28,087 nucleotides of DNA from Paracoccaceae bacterium (GCA_021647745.1 JAKIUB010000028.1:1-28087); one strand, 5' to 3'. Shown: positions 6,881-15,966, numbered from the stretch's first letter. Notes: generated by a model from the letters alone, not told the origin. Translations and numbers: made by a program.

Positions 6881-9800
6881 CTATTGAGGCCGCACGCCGG
6901 TTTCGCCCCACAGCACATCCCGGGCTTTGGTTTTTCGGGCGCGTTTGCGCAGGCGGCGATCTTCGGCGATCTGGCTGCGGCGACGGACGAGGGCGGTTAA
7001 GCCGCCAAGCGTGCCGTAAGCTCCGCGCGATATCCAGATCGGCAGCGAGAGTAGCGCGGGGGTAACAACCAGCGTCAGCACCGTGGCGATCCCGAGGCCG
7101 AATACTACAGCGGTGGCGAGCTGTTTCCACCAAAGAGCGGTAGGGGAATCAATGCTGTAGCCGCCATTGATAAAGTCGAGCGATAGCCCGAGCATCATCG
7201 GTGCGAGGCCGGCCATGGTGGTGATTGTGGTCAGCAAGACCGGCCTGATTCGCGCTTGGGCGGTGCGGGTAATGGCCTCTAGCCTTGGCAAATAGCGGGC
7301 GTATTCGTCATAGGTGTCGATCAGCACAATGTTGTTGTTCACCACAATCCCCGCCAGCGCCACCACGCCTGTGCCTGTCATGATAAAGCTGAAAGCCTGA
7401 TCCATCACCAGCATACCGATTAGCACACCGGTGGTCGAAAGCACCACGGCCAGCAGCACCAGAGCCGAATTATAAAATGAGTTGAACTGCGCAAGCAGGA
7501 TAACAAACATCAACCCGAGGGCACCAATGAAGGCCGAGCCAAGAAAGGCGGCGGTTTCGGCCTGCTCTTCGGTGTCTCCGGTAAACACCCAGGTAATACT
7601 ATCGGGCAGCTCGGCCTCGGTCTCCAGCCATTCGGTCAGTTTAGCGGTTTCCTCGTTGGCGTTTACCCCTTCGGCAACACCGGCCAGCACTCTGAAAAAT
7701 CTTGATTTATCTACGCGATTGATCTGCCCGAGCTTGGGCACAGGGGTGCGGATGACAAAATTGCTCAGCGGCACCAGCGCTTGCGGTGTGCGCACACGCA
7801 GGGTGTCGATTGTGCTGAGCAGGCGGTCCTTTTCGGGGAAGCGCACGCGGATATCTATCTCGTCATCCGATACATCGGTGCGCATGGTGCCGATGGTTAG
7901 CCCACGCGTCACCAGCTGGACCATACCACCGACCGAGGCAACATCGGTGCCAAAGCGACCGGCTTGCTCGACATCGACCGCAAGCTGCCAGTCTATGCCC
8001 GGCAGTGGCAGGGTATCCTCTACATCCACCAACTCACTCAAACTGCTGAAATAAGTGTTTATATAAGCCGTGGTAGCGACCAGTTCATCCCAGTTGTCAC
8101 CCGATATCTGGAGGTTGATCGCCTGGGCAGATGCCGGACCCATGCTTTGCTCGATAATCTGGGCGCGTATGCCGGGAATAGCGGAGAGGCGCTCATTCAG
8201 CTCGGCAATCACAAGCTTGCCCTTGCGGCGCTCTTCCCACGAGGACAGCTCTATCTGGATTTCGCCGATTGTGTCTATCGGCTTGACCGCCCCGCCGGTA
8301 TTGGTATTTAGCCCGCCAGAGCCGGCAAAGGCAAAGACAAATTCGACCCCTTCCACCGAAGAAATCACCTGCTCGGCCTGTTTCACAAGGCGGTCTTTTT
8401 CCAGAAGCGAGAGATTGCCGCGGGCTTGCACATAGGCAACTGCGCGCTCCGGTTCGGTCTCGACAAAAAACTCGAAACCGTTGTTATTGGCGCTAAACAC
8501 CGTAAATACGGAATAGACAAAAAACGCCACAAGCCCGAGAGAAACCAGCGGCATAACCGGATTGCCCGAAATAAAGTGGATGAAATGGCCGAAAAGCGAG
8601 CGCCGGTAGCCGGCTTTGGCAATCTTTTCACGCTTGATCCGCTTGAGGCTGCCGGAAAAAATGGCGATCAGCATGGCGCCGGCCGAAAAGCCTACACCGC
8701 CAAGCAATGCCGCGCCGCGCAGGCCAAGCATAACCGACTGATACGCCAGCACCAGCGCGCCAACCAGCAACAAAAACCGGATAGTAAAATGGAAATGCGC
8801 CCGCAAAAAACCGGAGATCGCCTCCATGCTTCTGGCAACACGTCCGGCAACCCCGCCAACCACCGGCAGATATATCAGCGCCACCAAAAGCGAGGCCGAC
8901 AAAACAATAATAATGGTGACCGGCAGTTTGGCCATAAACTGCCCCGCCACACCCGGCCAGAACAAAAACGGTAAAAACGCACATAGCGTGGTGGCAGTAG
9001 AAGAAATGATCGGCCAGAACATCCGCTTGGCAGCCATACCGTAGGCGCGCATCGGGCCAACGCCCTCCTTGATCCTTTTATCGGCGTATTCCACCACCAC
9101 AATCGCACCATCCACCAGCATGCCAACCGCCAGAATAAGCCCGAACATCACGATATTCGAAATCGCGATCCCCATGACAGCCAGCATCGCAAAGGTCAGC
9201 AAAAAGCTGGTGGGAATGGCAAAGCCGACCAGCAGCGAAGAGCGCACCCCGAGCGAGGCCAGCACCACAATCATCACCAGCGCGATTGCTGTCAGCACCG
9301 AGGCCAGCAGCTGGTTGACCATGTTGTTGACCTGAATAGAGTTATCGAGGCTGAAATTGACCTCGATCGCCTGCCGCAAATCTTCGGGCCATTTTTCCAG
9401 CTCGCCGGCGAGGGTTTCCCGCACCAGCGCCACCGTGTCGATTACATTGTAGCCTTTGCGTTTGATCACCTGTAGCGCCACGGTGTCCTCGCCGTTAAAG
9501 CGCGCGGTGCCGACGCGGTCCTCGAAAGTCAGGCGGATATCGGCAATATCGCCAAGGCTCACAACACGGTCGCCGTTTCTTTTGATCGGCAGCGAATAGA
9601 CATCCTGCACCTTGTTGAAGGCCGAGGGGATTTTTATGGAATAGGTGCCGGTGCCGATCTCGATCTCGCCGGCGGCAATCAGGCGGTTGTTGTTGTTGAC
9701 TGCGTTGATCAGCTCTCCGGCGGTTACATTATAGGCCTCCAGCTTGAGCGGGTCGATCAGCACTTCCATCATTTCGTCGCGCTGGCCAGCTATGCCGACC

Positions 9801-10315
9801 TCAAGCACCGGCGCCAGCCCTTCGAGCGAGGCTTGCAGCTCCTTGGCCACCCGCAGCAGGGTGCGCTCGGGCACCGCGCCGGAAAGGGCCACGATAATAA
9901 TCGGGAATTCCGAAAAATTGATCTCGTTGATCGAAGTGCTGGCGATGCCGTCCGGCATTCTGTTTTCGGCGTCGTTAAGCTGGGCGCGGACATCGGCAAT
10001 GGTCGCCGGCTTGTCCCAGCCGAATTCGAATTCCAGTGCGATGCCGCCAAAACCCTCGGCCGCGGTGGATGACATTTTCTTCAGCCCGGAAACCTCGCTC
10101 ATTGCGGTTTCCAGCGGTTTGACCAGCAGGCGCTCGGCGTCTTCGGCAGAAATGCCGGGATAAACCACGGTGACAAACAGCGCCGGAATGTCGATATCGG
10201 GTGCGCCTTCCTTGGGCAGGGTCGTATAGGCATAACCACCGGCAATGATAGACATCGCAATGAAGGTCAGGACCATCCGCGCCCGGCCAAGGGCCCAGTC
10301 AACAATACCCGACAT
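6881..10315 (-). CDS. RND-superfamily efflux transporter permease
   Basis: The 1144-residue inner-membrane protein is the pump subunit of a tripartite efflux system. It has the full RND plan: an N-terminal helix at about residues 13-30, porter domain 1 beginning VVYPGISAEDAERLLVKPLE, helices 2-6 with GMLVDGAIVVVEYADKR in helix 4, a second helix 7 at about 584-606, porter domain 2, and helices 8-12. Two features are atypical. The helix-4 pair is D402-G403 instead of Asp-Asp, and the helix-10 position of the AcrB lysine is Asn993 in the run NNN. In addition two extra hydrophobic segments lie at about 507-529 and 533-553, between helices 6 and 7. Its start codon overlaps the adaptor stop by one base (TAATG), so the two are co-translated. 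Substrate unknown. Confidence 0.92.
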   Translation of the reverse strand: MSGIVDWALGRARMVLTFIAMSIIAGGYAYTTLPKEGAPDIDIPALFVTVVYPGISAEDAERLLVKPLETAMSEVSGLKKMSSTAAEGFGGIALEFEFGWDKPATIADVRAQLNDAENRMPDGIASTSINEINFSEFPIIIVALSGAVPERTLLRVAKELQASLEGLAPVLEVGIAGQRDEMMEVLIDPLKLEAYNVTAGELINAVNNNNRLIAAGEIEIGTGTYSIKIPSAFNKVQDVYSLPIKRNGDRVVSLGDIADIRLTFEDRVGTARFNGEDTVALQVIKRKGYNVIDTVALVRETLAGELEKWPEDLRQAIEVNFSLDNSIQVNNMVNQLLASVLTAIALVMIVVLASLGVRSSLLVGFAIPTSFLLTFAMLAVMGIAISNIVMFGLILAVGMLVDGAIVVVEYADKRIKEGVGPMRAYGMAAKRMFWPIISSTATTLCAFLPFLFWPGVAGQFMAKLPVTIIIVLSASLLVALIYLPVVGGVAGRVARSMEAISGFLRAHFHFTIRFLLLVGALVLAYQSVMLGLRGAALLGGVGFSAGAMLIAIFSGSLKRIKREKIAKAGYRRSLFGHFIHFISGNPVMPLVSLGLVAFFVYSVFTVFSANNNGFEFFVETEPERAVAYVQARGNLSLLEKDRLVKQAEQVISSVEGVEFVFAFAGSGGLNTNTGGAVKPIDTIGEIQIELSSWEERRKGKLVIAELNERLSAIPGIRAQIIEQSMGPASAQAINLQISGDNWDELVATTAYINTYFSSLSELVDVEDTLPLPGIDWQLAVDVEQAGRFGTDVASVGGMVQLVTRGLTIGTMRTDVSDDEIDIRVRFPEKDRLLSTIDTLRVRTPQALVPLSNFVIRTPVPKLGQINRVDKSRFFRVLAGVAEGVNANEETAKLTEWLETEAELPDSITWVFTGDTEEQAETAAFLGSAFIGALGLMFVILLAQFNSFYNSALVLLAVVLSTTGVLIGMLVMDQAFSFIMTGTGVVALAGIVVNNNIVLIDTYDEYARYLPRLEAITRTAQARIRPVLLTTITTMAGLAPMMLGLSLDFINGGYSIDSPTALWWKQLATAVVFGLGIATVLTLVVTPALLSLPIWISRGAYGTLGGLTALVRRRSQIAEDRRLRKRARKTKARDVLWGETGVRPQ

Positions 10316-11397
10316 TACTCGCCACCCTGTTTGGTGACCTTAATCGCCCGCCCGTCCGTGACATATTCCTGCCCGGTAATGATAACCTCGGCCTCGGGCG
10401 GCAGGCCCGACAGCCAGAACCCCTCGGGCGCATCCCGCACGATAACAACCGGCACGAAGCGCGCGATGTTGTCGATATTGACCCGTACACCAAGGCTGCC
10501 CTCGTCATTCAGGGTCAGCACATGTTGGGGCAAAAGGTGGGCTTTTTTGCCGGCATAGGCGATCCCTATCTCGGCGGTTTGCCCGTCCAGAATGCTCAGA
10601 TCGCTATTGTCGACCGTGACTTCAAGGCGAAAAGTCCGGGTCAGGGGATCGGCGCTGCGGGCAATGAATGTAACCTCGCCAAGCACCTGACGCCCCGAAA
10701 GCAGCCGGCCACCAGCGCGCTGCCCGACGGCAAGATTAACCATTTCGACTTCAGGCACATAGCCCACCATTTTGATGGTTTCGAGGGCGAGAATAGTGGC
10801 GCAGGGGCTGCCGGGCTGCAACAGAGAGCCAAGCTCGGCGCTGTCATTTTCCAGCACACCGCTGAAGGGCGCGCGGATCTTGAGCTGATTGAGGGTCTGC
10901 TCGACGCTTAGCACCCGCGCGCGGGCGCTCTCAAGGGCGGCGGAGGCCGAAATGGCACTGTTTTCGGCACCAAATCCGCTTTGGGCGAGGCGCGAAGCCA
11001 CGTTCGAATTGGCTTCGGCATCGGCAAGCTGGGCGCGGGCTTCGGCCAGTTGGGCTTCGAGTATGCCCGGGTCAAGCTCGCACAATATCTGCCCTTCAAC
11101 CACCGCCGTGCCGCTGGGCAAGGGGCGAGAGACCACACGCCCCGAGGTTTCGGCCTTCATCTCGATACGCCGCGCCGCCTGGGTTGTGCCGCGCAGCACG
11201 ATGCCGGCCTGCACCTCTCGTTCGACAGAATGGAGCGTGACCACCGGCACCGCGCCGAGGGGGGCTGTGGTACTGTCTTCGGCTTCGGGCGGGGGGGTAT
11301 CAGCGCCGGCAAAGGCGAGCATGGCATCGCGCTCCATCACCATGCCATAGATAAACGCCATGACCAGCAGAGCGGTAAGGAAGTGCATTATTTTCAT
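10315..11397 (-). CDS. RND efflux periplasmic adaptor (membrane fusion protein)
   Basis: The 360-residue protein joins the RND permease to an outer-membrane channel. An N-terminal hydrophobic segment (HFLTALLVMAFIYGMVM) serves as anchor or signal. Next come a barrel/lipoyl half (RIEMKAETSGRVVSRPLPSG and EGQILCELDPGILEAQLAEA), an alpha-hairpin (AQLADAEANSNVASRLAQSG), the returning lipoyl half (IRAPFSGVLENDSAELGSLL), and a C-terminal beta-barrel. The longer frame to 11547 has low-complexity Pro/Arg sequence. The ATG at 11397 is preferred because GGAG stands about 9 bases upstream and the anchor begins at once. No outer-membrane TolC gene or regulator is adjacent. Confidence 0.9.
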   Translation of the reverse strand: MKIMHFLTALLVMAFIYGMVMERDAMLAFAGADTPPPEAEDSTTAPLGAVPVVTLHSVEREVQAGIVLRGTTQAARRIEMKAETSGRVVSRPLPSGTAVVEGQILCELDPGILEAQLAEARAQLADAEANSNVASRLAQSGFGAENSAISASAALESARARVLSVEQTLNQLKIRAPFSGVLENDSAELGSLLQPGSPCATILALETIKMVGYVPEVEMVNLAVGQRAGGRLLSGRQVLGEVTFIARSADPLTRTFRLEVTVDNSDLSILDGQTAEIGIAYAGKKAHLLPQHVLTLNDEGSLGVRVNIDNIARFVPVVIVRDAPEGFWLSGLPPEAEVIITGQEYVTDGRAIKVTKQGGE

Positions 11398-11489
11398 CGG
11401 TGGTGCTCCGGTATCGCTGGTAGTCCGCCCGGTTCGGGGCAAAATAAAACCAGGGTAATATTTGCATGTCTCAGGCCTTGGCTTCTGCT

Positions 11490-11518
11490 TAGTTAAAGCC
11501 TGGCTGGTGCCGGAACAA
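11490..11518 (-). promoter_or_regulatory. candidate promoter of the RND efflux operon
   Basis: On the minus strand TTGTTC (11513-11518) and TAACTA (11490-11495) are separated by 17 bp, about 95 bp before the adaptor start, in the 231-bp divergent gap to the YfgM-like gene. The -35 is weak. No operator palindrome is obvious, and no clear plus-strand promoter was identified in the same gap. Confidence 0.3.
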
Positions 11519-11628
11519 GGCCGGAGGGGGCAAAGCGGCTTAATCACGCAAGGATTGTCCTTTGTCTTTGCATAGGGGGGGCATACGGGTTAAGTTGCGC
11601 GCAAAGTTTTTTTTGCAGGAGAGCCAAG

Positions 11629-12285
11629 GTGAGCGAATCAGATTCCTTTATTGTCGAAGTCAGCGAAGAAATCCGGCGCGAGAAGCTGTTCAAGATTTTC
11701 AAGAAATACGCTTGGCTGCTGGTGCTGGTTGTGTTCGCGATTGTTGGCGGCATCGCCTATAATGAATGGAACACCTCGAACCGCGAGACCGAGGCGCGCC
11801 TGACCGGTGATGTCATGCTGGCGGCGATCGCGGCAAAAGATACAGCAGCCCTCGCCACCATATCCGAACAGGGCGGGCCAGCCGCGGTCATCGCCGATCT
11901 ACAGATCGCCAATATCGCGCAGGAGCGCGGCGACATCCAAACCGCGCTTGATCTCTACCGGAAAATCGCGGGGCAGGCTGATGCTTCGCCTCTTTATACC
12001 GACCTTGCGTGGCTCAAGATTGTCATGCTCGAGGGCGACGATATGGAACAAAACGAGCGCAAAAGCGCTTATGAGCGCCTGACAGCCATGGGCGCACCCT
12101 ATCGTTTGCTGGCGCAAGAGCAGCAAGCCATGCAATACTTGCGCGACGGCGACCGCCAGGCCGCGCTCGACGGGCTTTTCGCAATACTGGATGACCCGGA
12201 GACAACGCAAGCCTTGCTGAGCCGTACGCAACAACTGATCGTGTCGCTGGGGGGCGAGATATCTCTGGGTGCTGAAAACGGTTAG
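11629..12285 (+). CDS. YfgM-like membrane-anchored TPR protein
   Basis: The 218-residue protein has a charged cytoplasmic N-terminus (residues 1-25), one membrane helix (about 26-45, YAWLLVLVVFAIVGGIAYNE) and a periplasmic alpha-helical tail with TPR-like pairs (ADLQIANIAQERGDIQTALD, LAWLKIVMLEG). This is the layout of YfgM (ancillary SecYEG translocon subunit), and the gene order with bamB and der next door matches the E. coli yfgM-bamB-der arrangement. The start is GTG at 11629, supported by AGGAG 7 bases upstream. The gene is followed by bamB after 32 bases, so an operon is likely. Identity rests on topology and synteny more than on motif. Confidence 0.75.
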   Translation: MSESDSFIVEVSEEIRREKLFKIFKKYAWLLVLVVFAIVGGIAYNEWNTSNRETEARLTGDVMLAAIAAKDTAALATISEQGGPAAVIADLQIANIAQERGDIQTALDLYRKIAGQADASPLYTDLAWLKIVMLEGDDMEQNERKSAYERLTAMGAPYRLLAQEQQAMQYLRDGDRQAALDGLFAILDDPETTQALLSRTQQLIVSLGGEISLGAENG

Positions 12286-12317
12286 ATTGAAATTCGGGAA
12301 TGCGAGTGGGTGAAGTA

Positions 12318-13637
12318 ATGATGACATCGGTAAGAGCATGGCGAAAACTGGGGCTGGCGACGCTGGCACTCGGGGCATTATCAGCCTGTGCGGGTGGCAA
12401 TAACACTGTTCTGTCCGGCGAGCGGCAATCTATCCGGCCACAAGAGGCACTGGTGGTGGAAAACCGCGCGGCCGCAATCTCGCTTGGCGCGCCGGTGAGC
12501 AATGCCGCATGGCTTCAGCAAAACTATGGCGCCAGCCATGTGGTGCCCCATCTGGCGCTCGCCCCAAACCCGACCCTGCGCTGGAGCGCCGATATTGGCC
12601 GTGGCAATAATGCCCGCTCGCGGATCACCTCGACGCCGGTGATTGCCGGCAATACCGTTTATACGCTTGATGCCGCGGGGCAGGTGCAGGCCAGCGCGGC
12701 GGGTAGCGGCGCGGCTCTGTGGCGCTTTGATGTTACCCCGATTGGCGAGCGTAGCGGCGAAGAGGGTTTTGGTGGCGGGCTGGCGCTTGAGGGCGGCTCG
12801 CTTTATGTCACTTCCGGCTTTGGCGAGCTGCTATCGCTGGCGACCTCAAATGGCGGGGTTAACTGGCGCTACGGCTTTCCGGCACCTTTGCGGGGCGGGC
12901 CGACCGTGTCTGCGGGGCGGGTTTTTGTGATGGCGGCCAATGATGTGGCTTATGCGATTGACGGTGCGCGCGGCAAGCTTTCGTGGAATCTGGCCGGTCC
13001 GATAGCAATCGGACCTGTGACCATGGGTGGCTCAAGCCCGGCGGTGAGCGGTAATAATGTTGTGCTGCCTTTCAGTTCAGGGCGCACAATGGGCGCGACC
13101 ACCGGCGGCACTCCGCGCTGGAGCCGTGATGTCAATCAGGCGCGGCTTTCGGATGTACGGGCGACAATCGGCGGCCTGCCGGGCGCACCCGTGATCGCGG
13201 GCGGCCGGGTTTATGTCGCCAATGGTGGTGGCCAGACCGTAGCGCTGCGCATGTCCGATGGTAATGAAAGCTGGGCGCAGCCTGTGGGCGCCACTGGCAC
13301 GGCAGCGGTTATTGGTGGCTCTGTATTCAGTGTCAGCGACAGCTCGCAGTTGATCCGCGTTAATGTGGCAACGGGCAGGGTTATCTGGGCAGTGCAACTG
13401 CCCGAGTTTGAAAAGCCGGCCAAGCGCAAAGGATTTATCGCCCATTTTGGCCCTGTGGTGGCTGGCGGACAAGTGATCGTGGCCGGCACAGACGGGCAAT
13501 TGCGCTTCTTTGACCCCGTGAGCGGTGCGGCCAGCTATGCGGTGGCGCTGCCCGGCGGGGCTGCCTCCGCACCGGTCGTGGCGGCGGGTGTGCTTTATGT
13601 GCAAAACCAAAAGGGCAAACTTCTTGCTTTCCAATAG
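12318..13637 (+). CDS. bamB: outer membrane protein assembly lipoprotein BamB
   Basis: The 439-residue product is a lipoprotein with a PQQ-type beta-propeller, the BamB component of the machine that inserts beta-barrel proteins into the outer membrane. Residues 1-23 form a lipoprotein signal ending in the lipobox LSAC, with Cys24 as the lipidated residue. Repeated blade motifs follow, such as AGNTVYTLDAAGQVQASAAG, LYVTSGFGELLSLATSNGG, GRVFVMAANDVAYAIDGARG and AGVLYVQNQKGKLLAF. Two ATGs stand in tandem at 12318 and 12321, and either gives a good signal peptide; an ATG at 12300 would add six polar residues. It lies between the YfgM-like gene and der, as in many proteobacteria. Confidence 0.9.
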   Translation: MMTSVRAWRKLGLATLALGALSACAGGNNTVLSGERQSIRPQEALVVENRAAAISLGAPVSNAAWLQQNYGASHVVPHLALAPNPTLRWSADIGRGNNARSRITSTPVIAGNTVYTLDAAGQVQASAAGSGAALWRFDVTPIGERSGEEGFGGGLALEGGSLYVTSGFGELLSLATSNGGVNWRYGFPAPLRGGPTVSAGRVFVMAANDVAYAIDGARGKLSWNLAGPIAIGPVTMGGSSPAVSGNNVVLPFSSGRTMGATTGGTPRWSRDVNQARLSDVRATIGGLPGAPVIAGGRVYVANGGGQTVALRMSDGNESWAQPVGATGTAAVIGGSVFSVSDSSQLIRVNVATGRVIWAVQLPEFEKPAKRKGFIAHFGPVVAGGQVIVAGTDGQLRFFDPVSGAASYAVALPGGAASAPVVAAGVLYVQNQKGKLLAFQ

Positions 13638-13705
13638 GCAAGCAAAGGGCTAAGAACTTGCGTTTCGGGGCGCTTGGTCCCGTGCTCCGTTATTGAGGCT
13701 TTATC

Positions 13706-15124
13706 ATGTCTTTTACCATGGCCATCGTTGGCCGTCCCAATGTTGGCAAATCTACTCTGTTTAACCGTCTGGTTGGCAAAAAGCTGGCTCTGGTTGATGA
13801 CCAGCCCGGCGTGACCCGTGATCTGCGCGAGGGCGCGGCGCGGCTTGGTGATCTGCGCTTTACCATCATTGATACCGCCGGGCTGGAGCAGGCGACGGAC
13901 GAGAGCCTGCAAGGCCGGATGCGCGCCCTGACCGAGCGCGCGGTTGATATGGCCGATGTCTGTATGTTCATGATCGACGCGCGGGTCGGGGTTACGGCTG
14001 ATGACGAGGTTTTTGCCAATATTCTGCGCAAGAAAAACGCGCGGGTGATTTTGGTTGTTAACAAGGCCGAGGGCAAGGCGGGCGAGGCAGGGTATTACGA
14101 GGCGTTCAATCTGGGTCTTGGCGAGCCGATCCAGCTATCGGGCGAGCATGGGGAGGGTATGGAAGATCTATATGCTCTTTTGATGCCGATCCATGATGAA
14201 TTTGAAAATGCCGAGAGCTTCGAGCCGGAAACCGATGTCGAGATCTCCGACGAGGTGGATGAATTTGGCGAGGCGGATGCTTTTCCGCTGGACCGGCCTT
14301 TGCAAATTGCGGTAGTCGGGCGGCCCAATGCGGGCAAATCAACCCTGATCAACCAGATCATGGGCGAAGAGCGGCTGCTGACCGGGCCTGAGGCAGGCAT
14401 CACGCGTGATGCGATTTCGGTGCGCACCAAGTGGGAAGGCCGGGAATTCCGGATTTTTGATACAGCCGGCATGCGCAAAAAGGCCAAGGTGCAGGAAAAA
14501 CTGGAGAAGCTTTCGGTGTCGGACGGCTTGCGCGCGGTGAAATTTGCCGAGGTGGTGGTGGTGCTGCTCGATGTGCAGGTGCCGTTTGAGCAGCAGGATC
14601 TGCGCATTGCCGATCTGGCCGAGCGCGAAGGCCGCGCGGTGGTGTTAGCGGTGAATAAATGGGATCTGGAAGACGAGAAAAACGAAAAGTTGAAAGACTT
14701 GCGCGAGAAATTCGGTCGCTTGCTACCCCAGCTGCGCGGCGCGCCGATGGTGATGGTATCGGCCCTGACCGGCAAGGGGGTGGATAGGCTGCACGCGGCT
14801 ATTTTAAAGGCCCACGCGACATGGAACACCCGCATTTCCACCGCCAAGCTGAACCGCTGGCTGAAAGCGATGATCGAGGGCCACCCACCGCCTGCGCCAA
14901 GTGGTCGGCGAATAAAAATGCGCTATATGACGCAAGTGAAAACAAGGCCGCCAACCTTTGTTGTGTTTACCTCGGTGCCCGACAAGGTGCCCGAAAGCTA
15001 TAAGCGGTTTTTGGTGAATGGGCTGCGGGTGGATTTTGATATGCCCGGCACGCCGATAAGGCTGTTTTTGCGCGGTGGGGATAATCCGTTTGCGGCTAAA
15101 GCGGCGAAGCGGAAGATCCATTAG
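13706..15124 (+). CDS. der: ribosome biogenesis GTPase Der (EngA)
   Basis: The 472-residue product is the double-GTPase needed for 50S ribosomal subunit maturation. The first G domain starts AIVGRPNVGKST (residues 6-17) with DTAG and NKAE motifs. An acidic linker (about 165-195, rich in Glu and Asp) leads to the second G domain with VVGRPNAGKST at about 204-214, DTAGMRKK and NKWD. The C-terminal KH-like domain includes KMRYMTQVKTRPPTFVVF and LFLRGGDNPF. Length is normal for alphaproteobacteria. GAGG 7 bases upstream supports the first ATG. A short 68-bp gap separates it from bamB. Its 3' end runs directly into a paired-hairpin element. Confidence 0.97.
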   Translation: MSFTMAIVGRPNVGKSTLFNRLVGKKLALVDDQPGVTRDLREGAARLGDLRFTIIDTAGLEQATDESLQGRMRALTERAVDMADVCMFMIDARVGVTADDEVFANILRKKNARVILVVNKAEGKAGEAGYYEAFNLGLGEPIQLSGEHGEGMEDLYALLMPIHDEFENAESFEPETDVEISDEVDEFGEADAFPLDRPLQIAVVGRPNAGKSTLINQIMGEERLLTGPEAGITRDAISVRTKWEGREFRIFDTAGMRKKAKVQEKLEKLSVSDGLRAVKFAEVVVVLLDVQVPFEQQDLRIADLAEREGRAVVLAVNKWDLEDEKNEKLKDLREKFGRLLPQLRGAPMVMVSALTGKGVDRLHAAILKAHATWNTRISTAKLNRWLKAMIEGHPPPAPSGRRIKMRYMTQVKTRPPTFVVFTSVPDKVPESYKRFLVNGLRVDFDMPGTPIRLFLRGGDNPFAAKAAKRKIH

Positions 15125-15180
15125 GGGCTGCCGCCCCTCTTGGCTTCGCCAATTCACCCCGCGAGTATTTTAAAAAGAAT
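15123..15180. terminator. paired-hairpin 3' element after der
   Basis: Two small hairpins follow the stop: AGGGGC/GCCCCT (15123-15128 with 15133-15138) and TTGGC/GCCAA (15140-15144 with 15148-15152). An A/T-rich motif GCGAGTATTTTAAAAAGAAT (about 15161-15180) comes next, in a gap between convergent genes. It probably ends or stabilises the der transcript, although a simple poly-T tract is not directly attached to either stem. I associate this layout with many Rhodobacterales 3' regions. Confidence 0.45.
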
Positions 15181-15190
15181 GAAATCGTTA

Positions 15191-15844
15191 TTAGAGGTGG
15201 GCGTTTAACATCCGCTTGGCCTCATTGGCGGCGCTGGCGAGGGTGGATTTATCTTCGCCGGGGTGAAAACGCGCGCGGGTGGCGGTGGGCATCGGAGCCG
15301 GAATGTGCAGAATAACGCGCGGTTTGAGGTTTTTTGTCTCGGCCTGATAGCTTTGCACCATGGATTTTGCCGCTGCTTTGGAGGCGGCATAGGCGGCAAA
15401 GAATTTTTCGCCCTCGTGGGGGTCATCCATGAAAATTGCCGTGCCGTTTGCAACACGCAGCAGGGGTTCTGTGAGCGCGATCAGGCGTGCGGTGGCGCGG
15501 GCATTGACCCCCATGGTTTTGTCGTAGTCTTTATCAACCAGTTCGGCAATCGGGGTGAGCAGCGGCGCATGAACTGCGCAATGCACCAGTAGATCAAGGC
15601 CGCCCCAACGCTCGAAAATACTCAGGCACAGGCGCTGAAGGCCGCCCTCGTCGGTGATATCCAGCGGCACAAGGGTGATACCCTGACCCTTGGCCTCAAC
15701 CACGTCAGCCAGCTCTTCCAGCCCGCCAACAGTGCGGGCCAGCGCGATGATATGGTAGCCTTTGTTGGCCAGTTGCCGCGCGGTGGCATAGCCCAGCCCA
15801 CGCGAAGCGCCGGTAACGAGCGCGATTTTCCGATCTTGTTCCAT
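15191..15844 (-). CDS. short-chain dehydrogenase/reductase (SDR) family protein
   Basis: The 217-residue cytoplasmic protein has a Rossmann fold with the cofactor motif TGASRGLG (residues 11-18), an LDIT block (61-64) that contacts the adenine ring, the structural Asn114 in MGVNARA, and the YAASK motif (Tyr152, Lys156). The usual active-site serine about 13 residues before the Tyr is not present: that strand reads GTAIFMDDPHEGEKFF, and the normal NNAG motif is VHCAVH. Redox activity is therefore uncertain. The protein is shorter than typical SDRs (about 250) and resembles the YciK-like group. It is transcribed alone, divergent from bioY and convergent with der. Confidence 0.85.
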   Translation of the reverse strand: MEQDRKIALVTGASRGLGYATARQLANKGYHIIALARTVGGLEELADVVEAKGQGITLVPLDITDEGGLQRLCLSIFERWGGLDLLVHCAVHAPLLTPIAELVDKDYDKTMGVNARATARLIALTEPLLRVANGTAIFMDDPHEGEKFFAAYAASKAAAKSMVQSYQAETKNLKPRVILHIPAPMPTATRARFHPGEDKSTLASAANEAKRMLNAHL

Positions 15845-15956
15845 GGGGCTGATTTAGGGTTTTTTTGACGGAAAAACCAGAGGAAAAGTGGCCTGAATGC
15901 CGATCTTGCTTGAATTTACTGCCCCGACAGGCCAAAAAGAACGCAAGCCATTAAAC

Positions 15957-15966
15957 TTATCAACAA
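15957..15966 (+). promoter_or_regulatory. possible degenerate BioR operator before bioY
   Basis: TTATCAACAA matches 8 of 10 positions of the alphaproteobacterial BioR consensus as I recall it (TTATCTATAA). It ends inside the ribosome binding site of bioY, a position from which a repressor could act. Such a short AT-rich match may arise by chance. Confidence 0.25.

Noticed and set aside
15889..15934. TGGCCTG / CAGGCCA inverted repeat between the SDR gene and bioY
   Set aside because: Arms are 7 bp with a 32-nt spacer and no T-tract; chance occurrence is likely.
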